64,000 nt of DNA, from positions 1-64,000 of the forward strand of contig JBMOPO010000032.1 in the NCBI GenBank assembly GCA_049325095.1. The letters are read 5' to 3'. The notes beneath the pieces are model-generated. The model did not search any database. It saw only the letters and a list, made by a program, of their open reading frames with translations, and had not been told where the DNA came from. Position 1 is the first letter of the stretch. Each line of letters starts with the position of its first letter. A program made the position numbers and the translations under genes. Below, piece by piece: positions 15,788-24,408 of this stretch. The stretch comes from JAGPUQ01 sp049325095 (lineage in GTDB: Bacteria > Pseudomonadota > Gammaproteobacteria > Pseudomonadales > Porticoccaceae).

Positions 15788-16960
15788 TCAATCCTCCCTA
15801 TCCAGGGCGGCGAAGGTGACTTGCGTCCGCTGGAGCGGCAGCCCGTAGCGACGTGGTCGCCGGCCGCCATCGTCGATCAGATACGGCTGCGCCGCCGGCC
15901 CCAGCGCTTCACGCAGGCGGCGCAGGAGCTTGCTCTTGAGCTGCGAGAAATAGTCGCCGTCCATGCCCAGCTGCAGCGCCCGCTCGGCTGCGTCGAGATC
16001 GGCGAGTTCGCCCCCGATGGCGCGCCGCTCGGCCAGATACCAGCCGGCCCAAGTCGCATCGGGGGCGCCCTTGGGTGGTGCCTGCACGGCCGCCTCCCCG
16101 CGCTTGGCGCGCCGCGCGAACAGCGACAAAAAGGCCAGTTCGGCCGGCGGCAAGACCAGATCAATGCCACCCGCACGGATACGCCGGGCCGGCAGATCGA
16201 GCGTCAGCGCAGGCGGTCCGAAAACACGATTCAGCGCCGCCACGGTGCCCGAGAACCGTGCCCGCCCGGCGAGCAGCGCATCGGGCAAACCCTCGCGCAG
16301 GCGCACGAAGGGAATCTCGGCCAGGGTCACCTCGGCCTGGCGGCAGTCGAGCGGGCGCGGGCTGGGGCCGAGCGTGTGGATCACCCGCTCGCCGGGACTC
16401 GGGTAGTAGAACTGCGGATGGCCCTCGAAGCCGTCCGCCACCAGCACGTGCGAGAGCCGGTCCTGCGCGCGGCCGAACAGCGACAGCGCGTAGCCGAGGT
16501 AGTAGCCCATGGTCTTGCGCCCGCCGGCGATGGACACGTGCAGCGCGCTGTCCGGGTCGGCGGTGAGCACACGCACCGCCTCTGTGAGGGCGTCCGCGGT
16601 GGCGTCGTTGTCCGTCTGGCTGCGGATATCCTCCAGCGGGTTGCCGGCGCCGTCGCGGATCATCTCGACGCAATCGGCGTCGAAACGGATCGGCGGCAGG
16701 CGGTACTCGGCGCGCAGGCGATGGAACCAGCCGGGCTCGGCCGAGAGCAGGTTCAGGCGCGCGTGCTCGGCGCCGCGGGCGGTGGTGAGCAGGCGGATTT
16801 CGGTGGGGATCCAGGGCGGGTCGGCACGCACCGCGAGCGCGTACAGGGTCTCGGTGACGATCTGCGGCGACAGGCCACTGACCGCGAGCAGCACACGGCG
16901 CGGGTAGTCGGCCGGCCGGCGCGGCACGGCGGTGGTGTTCATGATGTCGGTGGCGTGCAT
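15788..16960 (-). CDS. NE0113-family CARF protein with winged-helix-like C-terminus
   Basis: With the ATG at 16960 the protein has 390 residues; ATG at 16942 is also possible. Residues 22-205 match the NE0113 family of CARF proteins (labelled Csm6-like or ring nuclease in databases): VLLAVSGLSPQIVTETLYAL at 23-42 and SIAGGRKTMGYYLGYAL at 143-159. No HEPN R-x4-H motif follows. Instead 265-376 looks like a winged helix: a PPAELAFLSLFAR helix, FSQLKSKLLRRLREALG as a recognition-like helix, then YLIDDGGRRPRRYGLPL as a wing. I infer a messenger-sensing DNA-binding protein. Four palindromes in the locus, including one 41 bp upstream of this gene, could be its sites. Confidence 0.72.
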   Translation of the reverse strand: MHATDIMNTTAVPRRPADYPRRVLLAVSGLSPQIVTETLYALAVRADPPWIPTEIRLLTTARGAEHARLNLLSAEPGWFHRLRAEYRLPPIRFDADCVEMIRDGAGNPLEDIRSQTDNDATADALTEAVRVLTADPDSALHVSIAGGRKTMGYYLGYALSLFGRAQDRLSHVLVADGFEGHPQFYYPSPGERVIHTLGPSPRPLDCRQAEVTLAEIPFVRLREGLPDALLAGRARFSGTVAALNRVFGPPALTLDLPARRIRAGGIDLVLPPAELAFLSLFARRAKRGEAAVQAPPKGAPDATWAGWYLAERRAIGGELADLDAAERALQLGMDGDYFSQLKSKLLRRLREALGPAAQPYLIDDGGRRPRRYGLPLQRTQVTFAALDRED

Positions 16961-17000
16961 GGGCCCAGCATAGACCAGACCGGCACGCCTCCCCGTCCCG

Positions 17001-17012
17001 CGCAAGCTTGCC
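17001..17012. promoter_or_regulatory. Palindromic candidate operator, copy 3 (upstream of the CARF-HTH gene)
   Basis: CGCAAGCTTGCC lies one base after the cas6 stop and about 40 bp before the start of the NE0113-family gene. This position would allow autoregulation if that protein binds it. Confidence 0.5.
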
Positions 17013-17013
17013 G

Positions 17014-18036
17014 TCATGGCGCGGCCAGCCGGTAGCGGCCGAGCCCCATCACCGCGCCCTTGCCGGCGTGGGTCCACTGCCCGAGCCACAGATACGGCCA
17101 GAAGGGGGCGAGCGCCTCGCCGGCCAGCATGAAGCCGCCGACCAGCCCGCCCATCTGCAGGAGCGTGCCCTGGCGCGAGGAGTGGCGCGTCCAGTCCTGC
17201 CAGCGCAGTTCGGGTTCGGCGAGCGCGACGTTCTCCGCGGCCTGCACCAAGGCGCGAAAGTCGGTTTCGAGCGGCGTGTCGGTATGGAAATAACTCAGCA
17301 GCGAGATGCGCCGCAAAAGCTGCGAGAAGAAATCCCGAAAGCGCAGCCGCCCGGGCGTGACCAGATCGCCGCCGACCTTCAGGCGCAGCGGGGTGCGCAG
17401 CTCGACCCGCACCGGCCCGGCGGGCAGCGGCGGCACGGCCGGCGCGGTCGCGGGCAGCACGTCCAGCCGCCCGCCTGGCGCATAGACCGCCTGCCAGCCG
17501 GCGGCGGTCTCTTGCGCGACGCCGGCGAGCGCATAGCGCCCATCGCCGCTGCCGAGACCGCGCTCGCCGGCGCGGCGCAGCGCCTCGATGAAATAGGCGA
17601 GCTGCGCATTGCCGCGGCCGATCAGCACCAGATCGACGCCGAACGCCTCACCGGGAGCGAGCTCGCGGCACTCGGGCCAGGGCTCGATCACGAACGGATG
17701 CGGCGCCGCGGGGTACTTGCGCAGCTTGGCCGCCTGCTCGGGCGGCGGCGTCTCGAACACATAGGGATAGACGCAGGAGCGGTACAGCAGGCAGTCCGGG
17801 CAGTGCCGGGCGCCGGTCACGCACACCGTGCGCTTGAGGGCATGGCCGAGCGCCCCGCGCCAGGCCGAGCCGGCGTAGGCGGGCAGGCAGACGCGGGTCT
17901 CTGTGCGCAGCTGCAGGCGGTAGCGCGCAAGCGGCAGTACGACCTCGGCGCGACCGGCGCCGGAGGGGGCCCGCGAGGCGGCATCTATGGGCGCTGCTGG
18001 ATCCACTGGGTCGGCATCCCTGTTGTCGTCAGACAT
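17014..18036 (-). CDS. cas6: Pre-crRNA endoribonuclease Cas6
   Basis: This 340-residue RAMP protein cuts the array transcript within each repeat. It has the C-terminal Cas6 region seen in the family with a CxxC-type segment: TGARHCPDCLLYRSCVYPYVF early, then VELRTPLRLKVGG and FRDFFSQLLRRISLLSYFH. The closing glycine-rich loop WTHAGKGAVMGLGRYRL is also present. The catalytic histidine cannot be fixed by eye. The ATG at 18036 has AAGGA upstream. It is the first cas gene of the run, and a palindrome lies 37 bp before it. Confidence 0.9.
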   Translation of the reverse strand: MSDDNRDADPVDPAAPIDAASRAPSGAGRAEVVLPLARYRLQLRTETRVCLPAYAGSAWRGALGHALKRTVCVTGARHCPDCLLYRSCVYPYVFETPPPEQAAKLRKYPAAPHPFVIEPWPECRELAPGEAFGVDLVLIGRGNAQLAYFIEALRRAGERGLGSGDGRYALAGVAQETAAGWQAVYAPGGRLDVLPATAPAVPPLPAGPVRVELRTPLRLKVGGDLVTPGRLRFRDFFSQLLRRISLLSYFHTDTPLETDFRALVQAAENVALAEPELRWQDWTRHSSRQGTLLQMGGLVGGFMLAGEALAPFWPYLWLGQWTHAGKGAVMGLGRYRLAAP

Positions 18037-18072
18037 TCATCCTTGCACGGAGCGGCCCCGGCGGGCGACAGG

Positions 18073-18084
18073 CGCAAGCTTGCC
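18073..18084. promoter_or_regulatory. Palindromic candidate operator, copy 4 (upstream of cas6)
   Basis: CGCAAGCTTGCC is in the 87-bp gap between the SDR stop and the cas6 start. It is the outermost of the four copies and marks the right end of the CRISPR locus. Confidence 0.5.
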
Positions 18085-18123
18085 GCATCCAGTGCCGGGC
18101 TGTGAATCCCTCGCCTCGGCATC

Positions 18124-19056
18124 TCACTCCGCCTCCGCCGGCGCCGGATTGGGATGGCCGACCAGCAGGGTGCCGGGCACCGCGGCGATCAGCTCCTCGA
18201 CGGTGAACAGGCCGTCGTCGTGCACCTTCAACAGGCTCCGCTCTTCCACCGGCTCGGAGTAGATGGAGACCCGCCCCTTCTCGACGTGGAAGATGTGGCC
18301 GTTGACGTCGGCGGCCGCGTCGGTGGCCAGGTAGGCAACCATGGGCGCGACGAATTCCGGCCCCGGCATGGCCATGATGGCGTCGAACCGCTCCTGGGTG
18401 ATGAGGCCCATTTCCAGGCGCCGCTTCATGCCGTCGATCACCCCCTGGTTCATGGTCATGCGGGTGGCGGCGATGGGGCAGATGGCGTTGGCGGTGACGC
18501 CGTAGCGGCCCAGCTCGCGGGCCAGCGCCCGGGTCAGGGAGACGATGCCGCCCTTGGCGGCGGCGTAGTTGGCCTGGCCGACGCTGCCGCGCCAGGCGTC
18601 GGAGGCGAAGTTGATCAGCCGCCCCCAGCGCTGGCCGCGCATGACCTTGGCGGCGTGGTGGCAGAGGTTGTAGTGGCCCTTGAGGTGGACGCGGATGACG
18701 GTGTCCCAGTCGTCCTCGCCGAGGTTCCAGATCATGCGCTCGCGCAACACGCCGGCGCAGTTGACCACGATGTCGACCCGGCCGAAGGTCTCGGCACACA
18801 GGCCGACGATGGCGCCGGCGGCGGCGTGGTCGTCGACCGGCTGCAGGGCGGCGAGGGCGCGGCCACCGCGGGCCTCGATCTCCCCGACCACCTGGTGGGC
18901 GGGGACCTCGGCGGTGGCTTCGCCGCCGCGGCCCAGACCGGGGTCGGCGACCACCACGGCGGCGCCCTGGGTGGCCAGTTCCAAAGCGATGGCGCGGCCG
19001 ATGCCGCGGCCGGCGCCGGTGACGATGGCGGCCTTGCCGGCGAGGTTCTGATTCAT
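18124..19056 (-). CDS. SDR family oxidoreductase
   Basis: A 310-residue short-chain dehydrogenase/reductase. The Rossmann motif TGAGRGIG is at 13-20, and VVNCAG ends near residue 102. The catalytic Ser, Tyr and Lys are seen as S152, Y164 and K168 in FASDAWRGSVGQANYAAAK. It is longer than classical SDRs and has a charged C-terminal part after residue 250. This resembles the SDR domain of multifunctional beta-oxidation enzymes. The substrate is unknown. It is in the same direction as the cas genes, but the operator-like palindrome and the gap before cas6 suggest separate units. Confidence 0.85.
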   Translation of the reverse strand: MNQNLAGKAAIVTGAGRGIGRAIALELATQGAAVVVADPGLGRGGEATAEVPAHQVVGEIEARGGRALAALQPVDDHAAAGAIVGLCAETFGRVDIVVNCAGVLRERMIWNLGEDDWDTVIRVHLKGHYNLCHHAAKVMRGQRWGRLINFASDAWRGSVGQANYAAAKGGIVSLTRALARELGRYGVTANAICPIAATRMTMNQGVIDGMKRRLEMGLITQERFDAIMAMPGPEFVAPMVAYLATDAAADVNGHIFHVEKGRVSIYSEPVEERSLLKVHDDGLFTVEELIAAVPGTLLVGHPNPAPAEAE

Positions 19057-19140
19057 GGCGTGCTCCTGTGCGGGTGAGAAAAGCGACGGATGACTGGCAA
19101 CTGCGTCCAGTGTAATCAGTCGCCGCCGCGCCGGAGCCGG

Positions 19141-19169
19141 TTGCGGCCGGCTCCGGGACTGCCTATAAA
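19141..19169 (+). promoter_or_regulatory. Candidate sigma-70 promoter of the CorA/ZntB gene
   Basis: TTGCGG at 19141-19146 and TATAAA at 19164-19169 are 17 bp apart. The start codon follows 27 bp later, with a GGGGAGAG ribosome site between. The -10 is good and the -35 moderate. Confidence 0.5.
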
Positions 19170-19196
19170 ACCGAGTCTGCGCCGGGGAGAGTCCAG

Positions 19197-20156
19197 ATGC
19201 ACGCTACCGACATCGACGCCGGCAGCCTGGTGTTCGCCTGCGCGCTCGATGGCGCCGGCGGCTGCCTGCCGGTGGAGACCGCCGGCCGGCCCCGCTGGCA
19301 TCACCTGGATTACTCGCAGCCCGGGGCCGGCGCCCGGCTGGCGGCGCTGGGCCTGCAGGACACCCTGGTGGAAAGCCTGATCCGCGCGGACTCGCGGCCG
19401 CGGACGCTGGAGCTGCCGGGCGGCCTGCTGGTGATCCTGCGCGGCGTCAACACCAATCCCGGCGCCGACCCGGAAGACATGGTGTCGCTGCGCCTGTGGA
19501 TCGAGCCCGAACGCCTGATCAGCGTGCGCCAGCACCGGCTGCTGTCGGTGCAGGACCTGCACGAGGAGCTGCTGGCCGGCGCTGGCCCGAAGTCGATCGC
19601 GGAGTTGGTGGTGCGGCTGATCCAGCGGCTCGCCGACCGCATCGCCGCCTTCGTCGATCGCCTCGAGGAGCGGGTCGAAGCCTTCGAGGAGGCGCTGGCG
19701 GCCGGCATCTCCGCGCAACTGCGCACCGGGATCGGCGACCTGCGCCGGCAGACCGCCAAGGTGCGCCGCTTCCTGGCGCCGCAGCGGGAGGCCCTGGAAG
19801 GGCTGGCGCGGCTCGCCCGTGACCGCCTGGGCGAGCAGCACGCCGCCGCGCTGCGCGAGCAGTCCGACCGCATCGCCCGCTATGTGGAGGATCTCGACCT
19901 GGTGCGCGAACGGGCGGTGGTGCTGCACGAGGAACTGGTCAACCGCACCGCCGAGCAGCAGAACGCGCGCATGTACCTGCTCGCCGTGGTGACGGCGATC
20001 TTTCTGCCCATCACCTTCATCACCGGGCTGTTCGGCATGAACGTGGCCGGCCTGCCCGGAACCGAGGATACGCACGCCTTCGAGGTCGTGGTGCTGGCGA
20101 TGCTGGGCTCGATCGCCGCGGTGGTGGCGTTCATGCGCAGCCGGAAATGGCTGTGA
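19197..20156 (+). CDS. zntB: CorA/ZntB family divalent cation transporter
   Basis: This 319-residue inner-membrane transporter of the CorA superfamily is closest in style to ZntB. It has a large N-terminal cytoplasmic domain, then a long charged helix (about 140-255). Two C-terminal membrane helices are joined by the signature GMN at 280-282 (ITGLFGMNVAG). A basic RSRKWL tail follows. The cation (Zn or Mg) cannot be told from sequence. CorA proteins can be type III-B effectors in some bacteria, but this gene is on the opposite strand beyond an SDR gene, so I treat it as ordinary. Confidence 0.88.
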   Translation: MHATDIDAGSLVFACALDGAGGCLPVETAGRPRWHHLDYSQPGAGARLAALGLQDTLVESLIRADSRPRTLELPGGLLVILRGVNTNPGADPEDMVSLRLWIEPERLISVRQHRLLSVQDLHEELLAGAGPKSIAELVVRLIQRLADRIAAFVDRLEERVEAFEEALAAGISAQLRTGIGDLRRQTAKVRRFLAPQREALEGLARLARDRLGEQHAAALREQSDRIARYVEDLDLVRERAVVLHEELVNRTAEQQNARMYLLAVVTAIFLPITFITGLFGMNVAGLPGTEDTHAFEVVVLAMLGSIAAVVAFMRSRKWL

Positions 20157-20393
20157 ATTGCGTCACACAACCGATCTGCGGGCGGTCACTGTGCTGCTCC
20201 GCCGCGACACACTAAAGGCACAATGGCCACGGTGGTTTGCCGAACGACGCCGAAGATTCACGCCGCTGGGCGGACCGGGGGCGAGACCTGCCGGGCCGTG
20301 CCTGGGACAGCACCCAGGCGACCGCGGTGCGTTGCGAAGCACTCTTGAAAGTGCCATTGAACGGGCGGAGAACCCGGATTTCGAGAATCGCGC

Positions 20394-23261
20394 ATGACCG
20401 ACACCCTGCCCCTCCTGGACCAGTTCCTCCGTGAAATCAGGGATGCCGTGGTGGTGGTCGATGCCGCCGGCCGCATCCTGCATCAGAACCCGGCGGCGGA
20501 AGCGCTGACCGGCTGGGCCGGCGAACAGGTGATCGGTCGGGATGCCGGGACCGTGCTCGCCGTGGATCCACTGCCGACGCAGGTTCCCTGGACGAGCGCG
20601 CTGCGCGCCGCCCTGGACTCCGGCATCGCCCACGAATACGCCGATGTCCTGCTGCACGCCCGCGACGGTGCGCGGCGGATCAATCAGACCCTGTATCCGA
20701 TCCCCGATGGCCGGGGAAGGATCCTGGGCGCCGCGATCATCTCCCGCGACATCTCCCACCTCTACCCGCTGCGGGAGGAGCGCCGGATCGCCGCCATGGC
20801 GTTCGAGACCGCAGGCCCGCTGCTGGTTGCCAGTGCGGCCGACCTGCGCGTCGTGCAGGCCAACCCCGCCTGCCTGCAACTCAGCCAGTACGACGAGCGG
20901 GAGCTGGTGGGGGAATCCCTCGAATACCTCTACCGGGACCCCGACCAGCAGGAGCTGCTGGCGTTCTTCCGCGATCCGGGTCCGCCGGACCGCCTGGCCG
21001 CCAGGACCGAACGGCGCAACCGCTCCGGCCAGCGGCTGCAGCTGCTGGAGACGGCCGCCAAGGTCCGCGACGGCCGCGGCCGGGTCACCCACTTCGTGAT
21101 CGGCCTGCACGATCTCACCGAAGCCATCGCCGCCACCGCCGCGCTGCGCGAAATCCAGCTCGACTACCGGCAACTGATGGAGTCCATGCACGAGGGCGTG
21201 GCGGTGATCCGCGCGGGCCGCTTCATCGAGTGCAACACCCAGTTCGCACAGATGATGGGCCGGCGCCGGGAGGAGGTGCTGGGGCGGACGCCAGAGGAGA
21301 TCTCCGGCGACCTGCAGGCGGATGGCGCGACCACCGGCGAGCTGATGGCGGCGGTCACCGCCGCGGCGAAGCGGGCCGGCAACACCTGGACCACCTGGCA
21401 GGTCCGGCGCCCGGACGGCACCACGGCCGAGTTCGAAGCCAACATCACGCTATCCACCCTGGCGGGCCGGCGCGTGCTGCTGGTGACCGCACGGGATGTC
21501 ACCGACCGGCGGCGCATCGAACAGGACCGCCAGCGGCTGATCGAGGAACTCGCGGCCCGCGAGAAACTGATCCGCCTGTCCAATCGGGCCTATGGCATCG
21601 CCAGCTGGGAGTACGACCCCGCCACCCGGATCATGCGCTGGTCCGACGACGCGGAGGCCGTGCTCGGCCTGGCCCCGGGCGCGCTGGCCGACGGCCTGCC
21701 CGCACTCGAGCATATCCTCCATCCCGACGACCAGGCGCCGGTCGCCGCTGCGCTGCAGCGGGCGCTGCGGGGGGAGGGATTCGAGCTCGATGTACGCATC
21801 CGGGACCGACAGGGCCGGATCCGCTGGACGCACACCCAGGCCGAAGTGGAGGCCGATGCCACGGGCCGCCCGGTGATGATCCGGGGCGCGGTGGCGGACA
21901 TTTCGGAGCGCAGGGCGGCCCAGGAAACCATCGAGCGGCTGGCCTTTTTCGATCCGCTGACCGGGCTGCCCAACCGCCGGCTGCTGTTCGACCGGGTGAA
22001 ACAGGCGGTGGCCGGGGCGCAGCGCCGCGGTGGCGGCGGCGCAGTGCTGTTCATCGACCTCGACCACTTCAAGCGCATCAACGACAGCCTGGGACACGGC
22101 GCCGGCGATCAGGTGCTGATCGAGATCGCCGCGCGGTTGCGGGCCCTGACCCGCGCCGAGGACACGGTCGCCCGCCTGGGCGGCGACGAATTCGTGGTGC
22201 TGCTGCACGATCTCGGCGCAGAGCTGGGAGACGTCGCCCAAAAAGTCTGGGAGATTGCCGGGCGCATACTCGCCCGCCTGTCAGGCGCCTACCGGATCGG
22301 CGACCACGACTACCATCTCTCGGCGAGCATCGGCATCGCGCTGTTTCCGGGCGACGGCGAGGACACCCTGGAGCTGCTGCACCGGGCCGACGCCGCCATG
22401 TACCAGGCCAAGGCCGAGGGGCGCAGCACAGCCTCCTTCTACCGAGCGGAGCTGCAGCGCGCCGCCGACACCCGCCTGGCCATCGAACGCGAGCTGCGTA
22501 TCGCCCTGGCCCACCGACAACTGGAGCTGTTCTACCAACCCAAGGTGCTGGACGGCGAGTTGCTGGTCGGCGCCGAAGCCCTGCTGCGCTGGCGCCATCC
22601 GGAGCGCGGGTTGTTGTCGCCCGCGGAATTCATCTGCGTTGCCGAACAGACCGGGCTGATCGTCGACATCGGCGCCTGGGTGATCGACGCCGCCTGCCGC
22701 CAACTGGCGGACTGGAACCCGCCCGGCGCCGGCGATCCGCCGCTGGGACTGTCGATCAATGTCAGCCCCATCCAGTTTCGCCAACGCGACCTGGTGGCGA
22801 CCGTGCAGCGCGCCCTGGAAGCACACGGCGTGGAGCCCCGGCTGCTGACCCTGGAGATCACCGAAGGCGTGCTGATCGACCGGGTGGACGAAGTGATCGA
22901 CCGGCTCGGCCAGCTCAAGGCCCTGGGGGTGCGCCTGTCGATCGACGATTTCGGCACCGGCTATTCGTCGCTGGCCTATCTGCGGCGCCTGCCGCTCGAC
23001 GAGCTCAAGATCGACCGCAGTTTCGTGGCCAACCTGGCGGGGGACTCCAACAATGCCGCCATCGTCGAGTCCATGGTGGCCATCGCCACAGCCTTCGGCC
23101 TGGCGGTGATCGCCGAGGGGGTGGAGACCCGCGCCGAGGCCGATTTGCTGCGCCGGCTCGGCTGCCGGTGCCACCAGGGTTATCTCTACGCCCGGCCGCT
23201 GCCGGCGGACCAATTCGAGCGCCGCTGGGCGGCGCCGGCGCTCCGCGCCATGCATCGCTGA
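20394..23261 (+). CDS. PAS-PAS-PAS-PAS-GGDEF-EAL cyclic-di-GMP protein
   Basis: This 955-residue signalling protein has four PAS-like domains at roughly 8-125, 133-248, 255-373 and 392-508. A diguanylate cyclase domain follows with GGDEF at 596-600 and a phosphodiesterase domain with EAL at 728-730. DDFGTGYSSL (851-860) and GLAVIAEGVET follow in the EAL domain. An inhibitory RxxD site (R587-D590) lies five residues before GGDEF. Both catalytic motifs look intact, so it may make or break cyclic-di-GMP depending on PAS input. No membrane segment is seen, so it is likely cytoplasmic. A 237-bp gap without a clear gene lies upstream. Confidence 0.95.
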   Translation: MTDTLPLLDQFLREIRDAVVVVDAAGRILHQNPAAEALTGWAGEQVIGRDAGTVLAVDPLPTQVPWTSALRAALDSGIAHEYADVLLHARDGARRINQTLYPIPDGRGRILGAAIISRDISHLYPLREERRIAAMAFETAGPLLVASAADLRVVQANPACLQLSQYDERELVGESLEYLYRDPDQQELLAFFRDPGPPDRLAARTERRNRSGQRLQLLETAAKVRDGRGRVTHFVIGLHDLTEAIAATAALREIQLDYRQLMESMHEGVAVIRAGRFIECNTQFAQMMGRRREEVLGRTPEEISGDLQADGATTGELMAAVTAAAKRAGNTWTTWQVRRPDGTTAEFEANITLSTLAGRRVLLVTARDVTDRRRIEQDRQRLIEELAAREKLIRLSNRAYGIASWEYDPATRIMRWSDDAEAVLGLAPGALADGLPALEHILHPDDQAPVAAALQRALRGEGFELDVRIRDRQGRIRWTHTQAEVEADATGRPVMIRGAVADISERRAAQETIERLAFFDPLTGLPNRRLLFDRVKQAVAGAQRRGGGGAVLFIDLDHFKRINDSLGHGAGDQVLIEIAARLRALTRAEDTVARLGGDEFVVLLHDLGAELGDVAQKVWEIAGRILARLSGAYRIGDHDYHLSASIGIALFPGDGEDTLELLHRADAAMYQAKAEGRSTASFYRAELQRAADTRLAIERELRIALAHRQLELFYQPKVLDGELLVGAEALLRWRHPERGLLSPAEFICVAEQTGLIVDIGAWVIDAACRQLADWNPPGAGDPPLGLSINVSPIQFRQRDLVATVQRALEAHGVEPRLLTLEITEGVLIDRVDEVIDRLGQLKALGVRLSIDDFGTGYSSLAYLRRLPLDELKIDRSFVANLAGDSNNAAIVESMVAIATAFGLAVIAEGVETRAEADLLRRLGCRCHQGYLYARPLPADQFERRWAAPALRAMHR

Positions 23262-23330
23262 CGCACGCGCAGGCCGGGTAAGCGCAGCGCCCCAGGCCAT
23301 CCGCTGGGCCGCCGCCGGCCGCTGCGGATC

Positions 23331-24395
23331 TCAGCGCACCCGCGGCGCCAGTTCACCCGCCGCGTAGCGCCGGCTCATCTCCTCCAGACCCAGGGCGCGG
23401 ATGCGCCCGGCCTGGCCGGCGCAACCGAAGGCCTGGTAGCGCTCGACGCAGATCGCCTGCATGGCGCGGGTGGCCTCGGCGAGGTACTTGCGCGGGTCGA
23501 ATTCCGCCGGCTGCTCGGCCAGGTAACGGCGGATGGCGCCGGTCGAGGCCAGCCGCAGGTCGGTGTCGATGTTCACCTTGCGCACCCCGTGGCGGATGCC
23601 CTCGACGATCTCCGCCACCGGCACCCCGTAGGTCTCCGGAATCTCGCCGCCGTGGGCGTTGATCACCGCCAGCCAGTCCTGGGGCACCGAGGACGAGCCG
23701 TGCATCACCAGGTGGGTGTTGGGGATGCGCGCGTGGATGGCCTTGATGCGGTCGATGGCGAGGATATCGCCGGTGGGCGGACGGCTGAACTTGTAGGCGC
23801 CGTGGGAGGTGCCGATGGCGATGGCGAGCGCATCCACCCGGGTGGCGGCGACGAACTCCGCGGCTTCGTCCGGATCGGTCAGCAACTGGTCGTGGCTGAG
23901 GCTGCCTTCCGCACCCACGCCGTCCTCCTCGCCGGCCTGGCCGGTTTCGAGCGAGCCGAGACAGCCCAACTCGCCCTCCACCGACACCCCGCAGGCATGG
24001 GCCATCTCCACCACCTTGCGGGTGACCTCGACGTTGTAGGCGTAGTCCGCCGGGGTCTTGCCGTCTTCCTGCAGCGAGCCGTCCATCATCACCGAGGAAA
24101 AACCGAGCTGGATGGAGCGCAGACAGACCGCCGGGCTGGTGCCGTGATCCTGGTGCATCACCACCGGGATCTGGGGGAATTCCTCGATCGCGGCCAGGAT
24201 CAGGTGGCGCAGGAAGGGCGCGCCGGCGTATTTGCGCGCCCCGGCCGAAGCCTGCACGATCACCGGGCTGTCGGTCTGCGCCGCCGCCTCCATGATGGCG
24301 CGCATCTGTTCGAGGTTGTTGACGTTGAAGGCCGGCACGCCATAGCCGTGCTCGGCGGCGTGGTCGAGTAGTTGTCGCAGGCTGATCAGCGCCAC
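23331..24395 (-). CDS. fba: Class II fructose-bisphosphate aldolase
   Basis: The enzyme cleaves or forms fructose 1,6-bisphosphate with a zinc ion. This 354-residue protein shows the class II motifs: VPAFNVNNLEQ near the start, MHQDHGTS with the metal histidine, GTSHGAYKF, and VRKVNIDTDLR near the end. GAEGSLSHDQLLTDP is typical of the CbbA-like subgroup. The GTG at 24395 is chosen because a strong GAGGAGG lies just upstream and family similarity begins there. It follows pgk by 13 bp in the tkt-epd-pgk-fba operon and ends convergent to the GGDEF-EAL gene. Confidence 0.96.
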   Translation of the reverse strand: MALISLRQLLDHAAEHGYGVPAFNVNNLEQMRAIMEAAAQTDSPVIVQASAGARKYAGAPFLRHLILAAIEEFPQIPVVMHQDHGTSPAVCLRSIQLGFSSVMMDGSLQEDGKTPADYAYNVEVTRKVVEMAHACGVSVEGELGCLGSLETGQAGEEDGVGAEGSLSHDQLLTDPDEAAEFVAATRVDALAIAIGTSHGAYKFSRPPTGDILAIDRIKAIHARIPNTHLVMHGSSSVPQDWLAVINAHGGEIPETYGVPVAEIVEGIRHGVRKVNIDTDLRLASTGAIRRYLAEQPAEFDPRKYLAEATRAMQAICVERYQAFGCAGQAGRIRALGLEEMSRRYAAGELAPRVR

Positions 24396-24408
24396 GCTGG
24401 CATCCTCC

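Noticed and set aside
18124..19056. SDR gene as part of the cas operon
   Set aside because: It is in the same direction, but the family has no CRISPR link and the operator-like palindrome lies between it and cas6.
19197..20156. CorA-family gene as the membrane effector of the type III-B system
   Set aside because: It is on the opposite strand, has its own promoter and is separated by an SDR gene. No SAM-AMP lyase or phosphodiesterase partner is nearby. It looks like an ordinary ZntB.
20157..20393. A possible regulatory RNA in the gap before the GGDEF-EAL gene
   Set aside because: No stable stem-loop, riboswitch core or clear promoter could be seen.
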